Assembly (NCBI RefSeq): GCF_017876165.1
Contig: NZ_JAGINQ010000002.1
Location: 124,001-188,000 of the forward strand
Direction: 5' to 3'
Length of the DNA stretch: 64,000 nucleotides
Source of the DNA: Azospirillum soli
GTDB taxonomy: Bacteria > Pseudomonadota > Alphaproteobacteria > Azospirillales > Azospirillaceae
Position 1 is the stretch's first letter, and each line of letters begins with the position of its first letter. The notes under the pieces were generated by a model, which was not told the origin of the DNA, made no database searches, and saw only the letters and a program-made list of their open reading frames with translations. Below are positions 17,791 to 24,844 of the stretch, piece by piece. The position numbers and the translations under genes are program-made.

Positions 17791-18618
17791 TCAGACCTGA
17801 AACAGGTCCAGGATCTCACCCGAAGGAGCCAGACAGCCGCAGATGAGGTGCCCCCCAAAACCGCAGCCGCCGTCGAAGGTGGCGGTGAAATCCGTCACCG
17901 CGAAGCCCTGCCGGGCCGGGTCATGACCGCGCACGACGCGCGCGAAACCCTGGTAAGGCGCTGAAATCCGCGAGAAACCCGGCGCCCCCCACCAGAAGGC
18001 GTCGCCCTGGTGGTTGAGCGGCCGGCGCGCGTCGATGCCGGCGCTGACCAGCAGGGTGTTCGGCTCCCTCTGATCCGGGCCCTGGTCCGGGCTGCCGGAG
18101 TAGGCGGCACGGCGCAGCGCGCTGAACAAATTTTCGTGACCGGGCCGCGCCTGCATCGCCTGACGCAGCCCCTGGGTCCAGCGGCCGAGCATCACCGTCC
18201 CGCCGCGCGCCGCCGCCATGCCATGCTCGACCGAACCGCCGTAGGCCGCCAGCGTCGTGGACGCGCCCTGCTTCATCATCCAGTCGAGCACCTGCTGCGG
18301 ATCGGGGGCGAATTGCAGCTGGAGGAGCTTCTGCCACATCTCCTCCTGCGCGCCGCGCAGATAGACGATGTCGGTCGCGGCCAGACCGCGCATCGAGAGA
18401 AGCGCGCGGCGGAAGTACAGAAGCGTGTCGATGGTTTCCAGGACCCGTTCGCCCCGGCCGATCATGTTGCCGAGATAGACGAGCCGGTCGCCCGGCAGGA
18501 AGCGCGACGCGACGACCTCGTGCACCGCGTTCAGGTGGTCGGGCTGCGCGTGCACGGCGCCAATGGCCCAGACGCGCCGGGGACGGCGGAGGTCGATGAA
18601 TTTCTGCGGTTCAGCCAT
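17791..18618 (-). CDS. Metallophosphatase-like protein with eroded active site (275 aa)
   Basis: The order of motifs matches the PPP/ApaH-type phosphatase fold, but most metal ligands are replaced. The usual GDxHG reads GAVHA (20-24), GDxVDRG reads GNMIGRG (50-56), and GNHE reads GAQE (89-92). The later HAG reads SAG (192-194), while GHDP (231-234) and the final DGGCGFGGHL (249-258) are retained. Only the first His and the later GH remain as recognisable ligands. The protein is full length with no frameshift, so this looks like a preserved pseudoenzyme that may bind a ligand or a partner rather than a decaying gene. It lies upstream of rpoH on the same strand, separated by a hairpin. Confidence 0.75.
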   Translation of the reverse strand: MAEPQKFIDLRRPRRVWAIGAVHAQPDHLNAVHEVVASRFLPGDRLVYLGNMIGRGERVLETIDTLLYFRRALLSMRGLAATDIVYLRGAQEEMWQKLLQLQFAPDPQQVLDWMMKQGASTTLAAYGGSVEHGMAAARGGTVMLGRWTQGLRQAMQARPGHENLFSALRRAAYSGSPDQGPDQREPNTLLVSAGIDARRPLNHQGDAFWWGAPGFSRISAPYQGFARVVRGHDPARQGFAVTDFTATFDGGCGFGGHLICGCLAPSGEILDLFQV

Positions 18619-18707
18619 GCGGGCGCACGCTCAGTCCGGCCTCAAAAGTTTCGGGGGCGGAGTGTAGGCATGGCCCGGGGCGGAAGAAAGGTGAAAACAT
18701 AAGGCAA

Positions 18708-18731
18708 GGGCGCGACCGAAAGGCCGCGCCC
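18708..18731 (-). terminator. Terminator downstream of carD
   Basis: GGGCGCG and CGCGCCC arms with partial pairing between them are followed on the minus strand by TTGCCTTATGTTTTC. A second AT-rich palindrome (CGATTTTT/AAAAATCG, 18741-18757) lies between it and the carD stop codon. Confidence 0.55.
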
Positions 18732-18811
18732 CGCCGAAACACCGATTTTTTAAAAATCGACTTTTTAAAAGCCTGATTGTTGGTCCGCCCGATGGTCGGC
18801 CCAACGGGGGA

Positions 18812-19312
18812 TCAGGCGGCCTTCTTCAGGACCAGTTCGAGACGCTCGGTCGCCTTCAGCTCGTCGATCTTCTCGACGGCGGCCAGCTCGCGGGCCAGAC
18901 GCTCCAGCGCGGCCTGATAGATCTGGCGCTCGCTGTAGGACTGGTCGGACTGGTCGGCGCCGCGGTACAGGTCGCGCACGACCTCCGCGATGGACACCGG
19001 ATCGCCGGAGTTGATCTTGGCCTCGTATTCCTGGGCGCGGCGGCTCCACATGGTGCGGCGGACGCGCGAGCGGCCCTGAAGCGTCTCAAGCGCGACCTTG
19101 ATGCGGTCCTTGGTGGACAGCCGGCGCAGCCCCGCGTTGCGGGCCTTGGTGACCGGAACCTTGAGCGTCATGCGCTCTTTTTCGAACGTGATCGCGTAGA
19201 GCTGAATGTCTTGGCCAGCAATGCTGTGGGTCTCGATACCCTCGACCCGACCGACGCCATGGGCCGGGTAGACGACGAAGTCACCGGCCTCGAAGTCAAG
19301 CTTGTTCGACAT
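18812..19312 (-). CDS. carD: CarD/CdnL-family transcription regulator (166 aa)
   Basis: RNA-polymerase-binding protein that stabilises open promoter complexes. The N-terminal Tudor-like RNA polymerase interaction domain is clear (DFEAGDFVVYPAHGVGRVEGIETHSIAG...YAITFEKERMTLKVPV). A helical C-terminal domain follows, ending in ERLELVLKK. The length is normal. The gene follows fdxA on the same strand, as is common in alphaproteobacteria. A strong promoter of its own lies 183-211 bases upstream. CarD homologues affect rRNA and stress gene transcription; the regulon here is unknown. Confidence 0.95.
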   Translation of the reverse strand: MSNKLDFEAGDFVVYPAHGVGRVEGIETHSIAGQDIQLYAITFEKERMTLKVPVTKARNAGLRRLSTKDRIKVALETLQGRSRVRRTMWSRRAQEYEAKINSGDPVSIAEVVRDLYRGADQSDQSYSERQIYQAALERLARELAAVEKIDELKATERLELVLKKAA

Positions 19313-19630
19313 GTGGGTTGGCTCTCACTTCTCGCGATCGCGCCATTTTGCCGCCCCGGTGGAACGGAGCGAAAAGGACCCTACGACGACCAAGGCACCG
19401 TGGGGATGGAGTCCGCCACGACGCTTAAGGTTGCCATGAGCCCTTTTATCAATGGGAAAACCGGCAATGACGCTGAGGCCGGCTCCGGGCGCGTATTATA
19501 GCGATGTTAAGGTCCAGTTACAAAGGTTACGCGCGGGCAGCCGTCCGGATTCTTTTGCTGCCCGCCTATACCCGACCTGTCGTTTTTGCATAGCGGCATA
19601 AAACGCCGCCGGCCCTGGAACTGCCGCGAC
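19313..19630 (-). other. Intergenic region upstream of carD
   Basis: About 320 bases containing the carD promoter (19495-19523) and a leader of about 175 bases. Near 19593-19609 a small GCGGC/GCCGC hairpin lies just after the fdxA stop codon and is a weak terminator candidate. Confidence 0.6.
19495..19523 (-). promoter_or_regulatory. Strong sigma70-type promoter of carD
   Basis: On the minus strand TTGTAA (19518-19523), a 17-base spacer and a perfect TATAAT (19495-19500). This is one of the best matches to the consensus in the window. Confidence 0.75.
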
Positions 19631-19966
19631 TCAGCTTCCCCCGCCGGGCTTCGGGGACAGATCCGCCAGCTTGCCCGGCTTGCCCTTCCACTGGTCGGCG
19701 TCCGGCAGGGCGTCCTTCTTGCGGGTCAGGTTCGGCCACTGGGCGGAGTAGTCGCGGTTGATCTCAAGCCACTTCTCGACGTCGCCGGCAGTGTCGGGGA
19801 CGATGGCCTCGGCCGGGCACTCGGGCTCGCACACGCCGCAGTCGATGCACTCATCCGGGTTGATGACGAGCATGTTCTCGCCCTCGTAGAAGCAGTCCAC
19901 GGGGCACACCTCGACGCAGTCGGTGTACTTGCACTTGATGCAGTTTTCCGTGACGACGTAGGGCAT
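19631..19966 (-). CDS. fdxA: 7Fe-8S ferredoxin FdxA (111 aa)
   Basis: Small electron carrier with one [3Fe-4S] and one [4Fe-4S] cluster. The start [29 protein letters not shown] supplies the first cluster Cys set. [16 protein letters not shown] supplies the second. The length and the C-terminal extension ending [11 protein letters not shown] are typical of the alphaproteobacterial FdxA family. The neighbour downstream on the same strand is carD. In many alphaproteobacteria the Suv3-type helicase and S4-domain genes directly precede fdxA; here other genes lie between (20100-24151). Confidence 0.96.
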   Translation of the reverse strand: MPYVVTENCIKCKYTDCVEVCPVDCFYEGENMLVINPDECIDCGVCEPECPAEAIVPDTAGDVEKWLEINRDYSAQWPNLTRKKDALPDADQWKGKPGKLADLSPKPGGGS

Positions 19967-20099
19967 GATTCGTTCTCCGCTGTTCTCGCCAGTTCCGGCG
20001 GTGTTCTCGCGCCGGGGTCCGAGTCGCTTCGATGGATGTTCTCGCGCGCGGCCTCGACAAAGACCAATGCCCGACGGCGGGGCTTGCCTAGCACGCCGT

Positions 20100-20987
20100 C
20101 TATAAAAGGTGCAACCCCGTCGGTTGTATCACCGCACCCGGTTCGGCGACCGCCGCCAGAAAGGCCCGGAGCGAGGCCGTTTCCATCGCGTCCGCCCGGC
20201 GCACGAAGCGGGTCGGCATGCGGGCGATGTCCGGCGGCAGGGGGCGCGTGATGAACATGGTGCGCCAGGGCTCCCGCTCCACCACCGCGCGGGGCAGCAT
20301 GGTGACGCCCATGCCGGCGCCGACGCAGCCGAGGATCGCTTCGAGGGATCCGAACTCCAGCACGCGGTAGGGCACGCGACCGGACTCGCGCATTGCCGTT
20401 TCGGCGCGGGCGCGGTAGGCGCAGCCGCGCCGGAAGCCCAGCAGGGTCGTGCGGCCGGACTCGGCGGTGATGCCGGCGACGGATTCCACGAGGACCAGTT
20501 CCTCGTCGAAAACGGGCTGGCTGACCAGTTCCGGGTGTTCGACCGGGCCGGAAACGAAGGCGCCATCGACGCGACCGGCCAGCACCTCCCCCAGCATATG
20601 CTCGGTCGGGCCGGGGACGATGGTCAGTTCGACCTCCGGGTTGTCGGCGTGGAAGCGGGCGAGGATCGGCGGCAGGCGCACGGCGGCGGTCGTTTCCATG
20701 GTGCCGATGCTGAGCCGGCCGCCCCGCCCCGCCGCGTCGGCGACGGCGTCGCGGGCCTGGGACACCAGACGGAGAACGCGGTCGGCGTAGTCGGCCAGGA
20801 CACGGCCGGCCGGGGTCGGGGCCATGCCGCGGCTCAGCCGGCGGAAGAGATCGACGCCGAGGTCTTCCTCCAGCCGCTTCAGGCGCGCCGTCACGTTCGA
20901 CTGGACGCAGTTCAGCGTTTCGGCGGCGCGGCTGACGCTGCCGGTGTCCGCGACCGCCTTCACCACACGCAGGCCCGCGAGGTCCAT
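20100..20987 (-). CDS. LysR-family transcriptional regulator (295 aa)
   Basis: N-terminal winged helix-turn-helix ([45 protein letters not shown]) followed by a periplasmic-binding-protein-like effector domain (about residues 90-290). The start at 20987 is supported by GGAGGGAAGCC just upstream; a longer frame would add 12 residues without a ribosome binding site. It is divergent from an MFS transporter gene starting about 110 bases away, the usual arrangement for a LysR protein controlling its neighbour, so the transporter is the likely target. The effector is unknown. Confidence 0.93.
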   Translation of the reverse strand: MDLAGLRVVKAVADTGSVSRAAETLNCVQSNVTARLKRLEEDLGVDLFRRLSRGMAPTPAGRVLADYADRVLRLVSQARDAVADAAGRGGRLSIGTMETTAAVRLPPILARFHADNPEVELTIVPGPTEHMLGEVLAGRVDGAFVSGPVEHPELVSQPVFDEELVLVESVAGITAESGRTTLLGFRRGCAYRARAETAMRESGRVPYRVLEFGSLEAILGCVGAGMGVTMLPRAVVEREPWRTMFITRPLPPDIARMPTRFVRRADAMETASLRAFLAAVAEPGAVIQPTGLHLL

Positions 20988-21095
20988 GGCTTCCCTCCCA
21001 TCACTACAAGTGAAGGTTAGCATCCGAACATTTCATTGGAAATGAGGGATGTGCCGCGCGAGGATGCGCAGAAGAAGAGTGTGAGGGGGGTGACG

Positions 21096-22265
21096 ATGAT
21101 CCGGGTGCTGATCGGCGGCGTTCTGGCGCTGGCCATCGCCATGGGGGTGGGGCGGTTCGCCTTCACGCCCATCCTGCCGGCCATGCAGGCGGCGACCGGG
21201 CTGGGCGCCGACGGGGCCGGGTTCCTCGCCTCGCTGAACTATCTGGGCTATTTCGTCGGCGCGCTGGGCGCGGGGCTGGTGCCGCACGGGTCGGTGCGCA
21301 CCGCCGTGTTCCGCACTGCGCTGATCGCCAGCGTCACCTCCACGGCGGGCATGGGCTTCACCGAGAGCATGGCGGTGTGGGGCGTGCTGCGCTTCGTCTC
21401 GGGGCTGGCGAGTGCGGGCATGTTCATCCTGGGCATCGCCATGGTGCTGGACGCGCTGGCCCGCGCCGGGCGGGAGGCGTGGACCGGCTGGCTCTACACC
21501 GGCGTCGGCATCGGCATCGCGTCGAGCGGCCTGTTCGTCGCGATCATGGGCGAGCGGCTGGGCTGGCGCGGCGACTGGCTGTGGCTGGGGCTGATCTGCA
21601 CCGGCTTCGGCGCGCTGTCGTGGCTGTGGGTCACCGACCCGCCGCCGGCCGCGCATCACGCGACGGCGGCGGGGAACGGCGCGAAGGCGGCGCTGTCGGC
21701 GCCGCTGGTGCTGCTGACGCTGGCCTATTTCCTGGAGGGCGGCGGCTACATCGTCACCGGCACCTTCCTGGTCGCCATCCTGAAGACCATGCCGGAGACG
21801 GCCAAGCTGGGCGAGGCGGCCTGGATGGTCACGGGTCTCGCCGCCATGCCCTCGGGCCTGATCTGGGCGGCGGCGGGGCGGAAGATGGGGCCGTGGCGGG
21901 CGCTGATCCTGGGGCATCTGGTGCAGGCGGTCGGCATCGTCCTGCCGATGACCGGGGCGCCGGTCGCGTCGGTGATTTCGGCGGCGCTGTATGGGGGCAC
22001 CTTCATCGGCATCGTGACGCTGTCCTTCACGCTGGGGCGGCAGCTGTCGGGCGGGGCGTCGGCGCGGGTCATCGGCGCGCTGACTGCCGTCTATGGGCTG
22101 GGGCAGATCATTGGGCCGCTGCCGGCGGGACTCGTCGTGGCGAACACGGGCAGCTTCGATTCCGCGCTGATCGGCGCGGCGGCGGCGGTGCTGGCCGGGG
22201 CAGTGCTGCTGGCCGTGGGCGCTTGGCTGACCCGGCCGGCGCCGGAGGTTGCCGTTCGGACCTGA
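21096..22265 (+). CDS. MFS transporter, YbfB/YjiJ-like (389 aa)
   Basis: Integral inner-membrane transporter with about 12 predicted spans, starting MIRVLIGGVLALAIAMGVGRFAFTPILPAM, a pattern typical of the YbfB/YjiJ branch. Glycine-rich helices such as GWLYTGVGIGIASSGLFVAIMG occur in the middle. The start at 21096 follows a GAGGGGGG purine run; an upstream ATG at 21036 would add a hydrophilic tail without family support. The substrate is not known. It is probably controlled by the divergent LysR regulator. The next gene, DUF938, begins 19 bases after the stop and may be co-transcribed. Confidence 0.88.
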   Translation: MIRVLIGGVLALAIAMGVGRFAFTPILPAMQAATGLGADGAGFLASLNYLGYFVGALGAGLVPHGSVRTAVFRTALIASVTSTAGMGFTESMAVWGVLRFVSGLASAGMFILGIAMVLDALARAGREAWTGWLYTGVGIGIASSGLFVAIMGERLGWRGDWLWLGLICTGFGALSWLWVTDPPPAAHHATAAGNGAKAALSAPLVLLTLAYFLEGGGYIVTGTFLVAILKTMPETAKLGEAAWMVTGLAAMPSGLIWAAAGRKMGPWRALILGHLVQAVGIVLPMTGAPVASVISAALYGGTFIGIVTLSFTLGRQLSGGASARVIGALTAVYGLGQIIGPLPAGLVVANTGSFDSALIGAAAAVLAGAVLLAVGAWLTRPAPEVAVRT

Positions 22266-22284
22266 GGCGGGTAGCCTTTTCCCC

Positions 22285-22899
22285 ATGAGCCTGTTCGATC
22301 CGTTCAATCCCGACGACGCCCGCAAGCACGCCCCCGCGACGGAGCGCAACCGCGCGCCCATCCTGGAGGTGCTGCGCCGCGTGCTGCCGGACGAGGGCGT
22401 GATTCTGGAGGTGGCGAGCGGCACCGGGCAGCACGCCGCCTTCTTCGCCGAGGCCTTTCCGGGGCTGACATGGCAACCAAGCGACCCGGACCCGGAACTG
22501 CGCGCCAGCATCCGGGCCTGGACGGCGGGAATCGGGAACGTGCGTCCGCCGCTGGAGCTTGATGCCAGCGCCGAAGACTGGCCGGTGGAGCGGGCCGACG
22601 CGGTCGTCTGCATCAACATGATCCACATCGCCCCGTGGGAAGCCGGCCTTGGCCTGTTCAAGGGAGCGGCACGGCTGCTGCCCACCGGAGCGCCGCTGCT
22701 GCTCTACGGCCCCTTCATGCGCGACGGGCGCCACACCGCGCCCAGCAACGCCGAGTTCGACGCCAGCCTGAAGGCCCGCAACCCGGCCTGGGGCGTACGC
22801 GACCTGGGCGAGGTGGAGCGTGCCGCCGCCGGCTTCACCTTGGCCGACGTTGTGGAGATGCCCGCCAACAACCTGACGGTCGTGCTGCGCCGCGCTTAG
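22285..22899 (+). CDS. DUF938 (UPF0585) SAM-dependent methyltransferase-like protein (204 aa)
   Basis: Class I methyltransferase fold, with the SAM motif ILEVASGTGQHAAFFAEAFPGLTWQPSDPDPE, the DUF938 hallmark. CINMIHIAPWEA follows at the position of motif IV, and LLLYGPFMRDGRHTAPSNAEFD near residue 145. Family members are widespread but without an assigned substrate. The start at 22285 gives the usual length of about 205 residues. It lies 19 bases after the MFS gene on the same strand. Confidence 0.9.
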   Translation: MSLFDPFNPDDARKHAPATERNRAPILEVLRRVLPDEGVILEVASGTGQHAAFFAEAFPGLTWQPSDPDPELRASIRAWTAGIGNVRPPLELDASAEDWPVERADAVVCINMIHIAPWEAGLGLFKGAARLLPTGAPLLLYGPFMRDGRHTAPSNAEFDASLKARNPAWGVRDLGEVERAAAGFTLADVVEMPANNLTVVLRRA

Positions 22900-23005
22900 A
22901 CAGCCAGCAAGTGCGGTGTTCCGCCGCAGAGACGGGCTTCGGAGATTTGCTATTGTTTCCCCGCAACGCAAAAAGTTGCACACAAATTTCAATTTGGGGG
23001 AAGCG

Positions 23006-23413
23006 ATGAAGCGGAAGCTGGTTCCTGACGTGGTGAAGTCTCAGGAACTCATTCTGGTGCCGGAGGACACGTCGGTCCTGACCGTCTCCAAGCTGATGGC
23101 CGAGAAGAACATCGGCGCCGTGCTGGTGGTCAACCACGGCGCCCTGGTCGGCATCGTCACCGAGCGCGACCTGAACAACAAGGTCCTGTCCCGCGAGATC
23201 GATCCGTTCGCGACCGAGGTGTCGGAGATCATGACCCGCGACCCCGACACCCTGCCGCCGGACGCCGACGCCACCGAAGCGCTGGCCCTGATGCATTCCA
23301 AGCATTACCGCCACCTGCCGATCACCCAGGGCAAGCGGGCGGTCGGCATCGTGTCCGTCCGCGACCTGTTCAAGCTCGCCTACGAGCACATCACCGAAGA
23401 GGCCGCCGCCTGA
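23006..23413 (+). CDS. Two-CBS-domain protein (135 aa)
   Basis: A stand-alone pair of CBS domains (about residues 12-65 and 73-128), the module that usually binds adenine nucleotides and senses energy state. Repeated signatures are VLTVSKLMAEKNIGAVLVVNHGALVGIVTERD and ATEALALMHSKHYRHLPITQGKRAVGIVSVRD. No catalytic domain is attached. The start at 23006 follows GGGGGAAGC. A small inverted repeat, GCAAC/GTTGC (22963-22979), lies just upstream. The stop codon is 3 bases from that of the convergent TerC-like gene. The partner protein is unknown. Confidence 0.92.
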   Translation: MKRKLVPDVVKSQELILVPEDTSVLTVSKLMAEKNIGAVLVVNHGALVGIVTERDLNNKVLSREIDPFATEVSEIMTRDPDTLPPDADATEALALMHSKHYRHLPITQGKRAVGIVSVRDLFKLAYEHITEEAAA

Positions 23414-23416
23414 TCC

Positions 23417-24151
23417 TCATGGGGCTTCCGCCCGCCTGCGCTTGCGGCGGGCGGAGGCCATGAGGTTGAGCGCCTCCACCAGCGCCGAGAAGGCGATGGC
23501 GAAGTACAGGTAGCCCTTGGGGATGTGGAAGCCGAGGCCGTCGGCGACCAGCGCGACGCCGACCAGCAGCAGGAAGGACAGCGCCAGCATCTTCACGGTG
23601 GTGTGCCGGTTGACGAAATCGCCGACCGGGCCGGAGGCGAACAGCATCACCGCCATGGCGATGACCACCGCCGTGACCATCACCGGCAGATGATTCGACA
23701 TGCCGACGGCGGTGATGACGCTGTCCAGCGAGAAGACGATGTCGAGAATCATGATCTGAACGACCACCCCGCCGAAGGAGGCGACCTTCGGTGCGACCCC
23801 GCCTTCGTCCTCCTCGCCCTCCACCGTGTGGTGGATCTCAATGGTGCCCTTGGCGAGGAGGAACAGGCCGCCGCCGATCAGGATCAGGTCGCGCCCCGAA
23901 AACTCCATGCCCAGCAGGGTGATCAGCGGCTGCGTCAGCGTCGCCACCCAGGCGATGGAGGCCAGCAGCATCAGCCGCGTGATCAGCGCCAGTGCCAAGC
24001 CCACCTTTCGCGCCTTGTCCTGCTGGTGGGCCGGCAGCTTCGCCGCCATGATCGAGATGAAGATGATGTTGTCGATGCCCAGCACGATCTCCAACGCGGT
24101 CAGCGTCAGGAGGCTGGCCCAGACTTGCGGGTCGGCGAGAAGGTCGAGCAT
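23417..24151 (-). CDS. TerC/YgdQ-family integral membrane protein (244 aa)
   Basis: Predicted inner-membrane protein with about seven spans. Conserved acidic residues in membrane segments, typical of the TerC family, are present: LEIVLGIDNIIFISIMA near the N-terminus and DIVFSLDSVITAVGM near residue 140. Both halves carry this motif, reflecting the internal duplication of the family. TerC-related proteins have been linked to tellurite resistance and to metal (Mn) export during exoprotein metalation. The substrate here is not known and there are no other ter genes nearby. Confidence 0.9.
   Translation of the reverse strand: MLDLLADPQVWASLLTLTALEIVLGIDNIIFISIMAAKLPAHQQDKARKVGLALALITRLMLLASIAWVATLTQPLITLLGMEFSGRDLILIGGGLFLLAKGTIEIHHTVEGEEDEGGVAPKVASFGGVVVQIMILDIVFSLDSVITAVGMSNHLPVMVTAVVIAMAVMLFASGPVGDFVNRHTTVKMLALSFLLLVGVALVADGLGFHIPKGYLYFAIAFSALVEALNLMASARRKRRRAEAP
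23425..23457. terminator. Hairpin at the CBS/TerC convergent ends
   Basis: CTTCCGCCCGCC and GGCGGGCGGAGG pair over 12 positions with one mismatch and a 9-base loop, inside the last codons of the TerC-like gene and just after the CBS gene. No T-run is present on the plus strand. Confidence 0.4.
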
Positions 24152-24258
24152 GGGAATTGAAGGCTCCGGAAGCCGCGAACGCGATGGTAACGGCGCAGAT
24201 ATGGTCGCCGTTCCGGGAACTCAATGGCCGCGCTCATGCTTTCCGCGAGACCGTATTC

Positions 24259-24693
24259 TTACTCCTCGCCGTGCAGGCGGTCCAACTCGCGCCGCTCGCG
24301 CTTGGTCGGGCGGCCGGCGCCGGGGGCGCGGTCGGGCGGAAGATAAGGGTCCCGGATGGCTTCCTCGCGTACCGGCGGGGACAGATCCTCGTAGAGGGTG
24401 CGCGCTTCATCGGCCGGACCGCGCCGGCTGCCGAGCGCGACCACCTTGACGACGCGGATGTGCCGCCCTTGCGGGAAGGTCAGCACGTCGCCGGGCTTCA
24501 CCGCAAAATGCGCCTTGGTGATGACGGCGCCGGAGACGCGCACGGTACCGCCGTTGCACATCTTGGCGGCGAGGCTGCGCGTCTTGAAGAAGCGGGCGTA
24601 CCACAGCCACTTGTCGATCCGAAGCCGGCCGGGGCCTGGGTCGGGCAAGCCGTCGTTGGGGCCGTCGTCGAAGTCGTCGCGGTCGTCGGTCAT
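24259..24693 (-). CDS. hslR: S4-domain RNA-binding protein, Hsp15 (HslR)-like (144 aa)
   Basis: An S4 RNA-binding domain occupies residues about 22-90 (LRIDKWLWYARFFKTRSLAAKMCNGGTVRVSGAVITKAHFAVKPGDVLTF), matching Hsp15, which binds free 50S subunits carrying stalled nascent chains after heat shock. A charged tail (RPTKRERRELDRLHGEE) follows. The gene lies downstream of the Suv3-type helicase on the same strand, a pairing common in alphaproteobacteria and suggestive of a shared RNA-related role. A compound GC-rich repeat lies in the 150-base gap. Confidence 0.88.
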   Translation of the reverse strand: MTDDRDDFDDGPNDGLPDPGPGRLRIDKWLWYARFFKTRSLAAKMCNGGTVRVSGAVITKAHFAVKPGDVLTFPQGRHIRVVKVVALGSRRGPADEARTLYEDLSPPVREEAIRDPYLPPDRAPGAGRPTKRERRELDRLHGEE

Positions 24694-24729
24694 ACAATGC
24701 AGCTTTGCATGGATTGGTCCTTGTGGTGA

Positions 24730-24826
24730 GCCCCCACCCTAACCCTCCCCCACCTGCGGCGGGGGAGGGAATTGACGCCAAATCCTCCCTCCCCCGTCGA
24801 AGATGGGGGAGGGCCGGGGTGGGGGC
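24730..24826. repeat. Compound GC-rich palindromic intergenic repeat, copy A
   Basis: Outer arms GCCCCCACCC and GGGTGGGGGC enclose two hairpins with CCCTCCCCC / GGGGGAGGG stems. The second hairpin has the loop GTCGAAGAT, shared exactly with copy B at 36593. It is located between the helicase and Hsp15-like genes. Confidence 0.85.
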
Positions 24827-24844
24827 CCGTCGCAGACAGGTCGC

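Noticed and set aside
21033..22685. 550-codon open frame opposite the MFS and DUF938 genes
   Set aside because: Composition is arginine/glutamine-rich low complexity typical of antisense frames in GC-rich DNA; the opposite strand carries real families.
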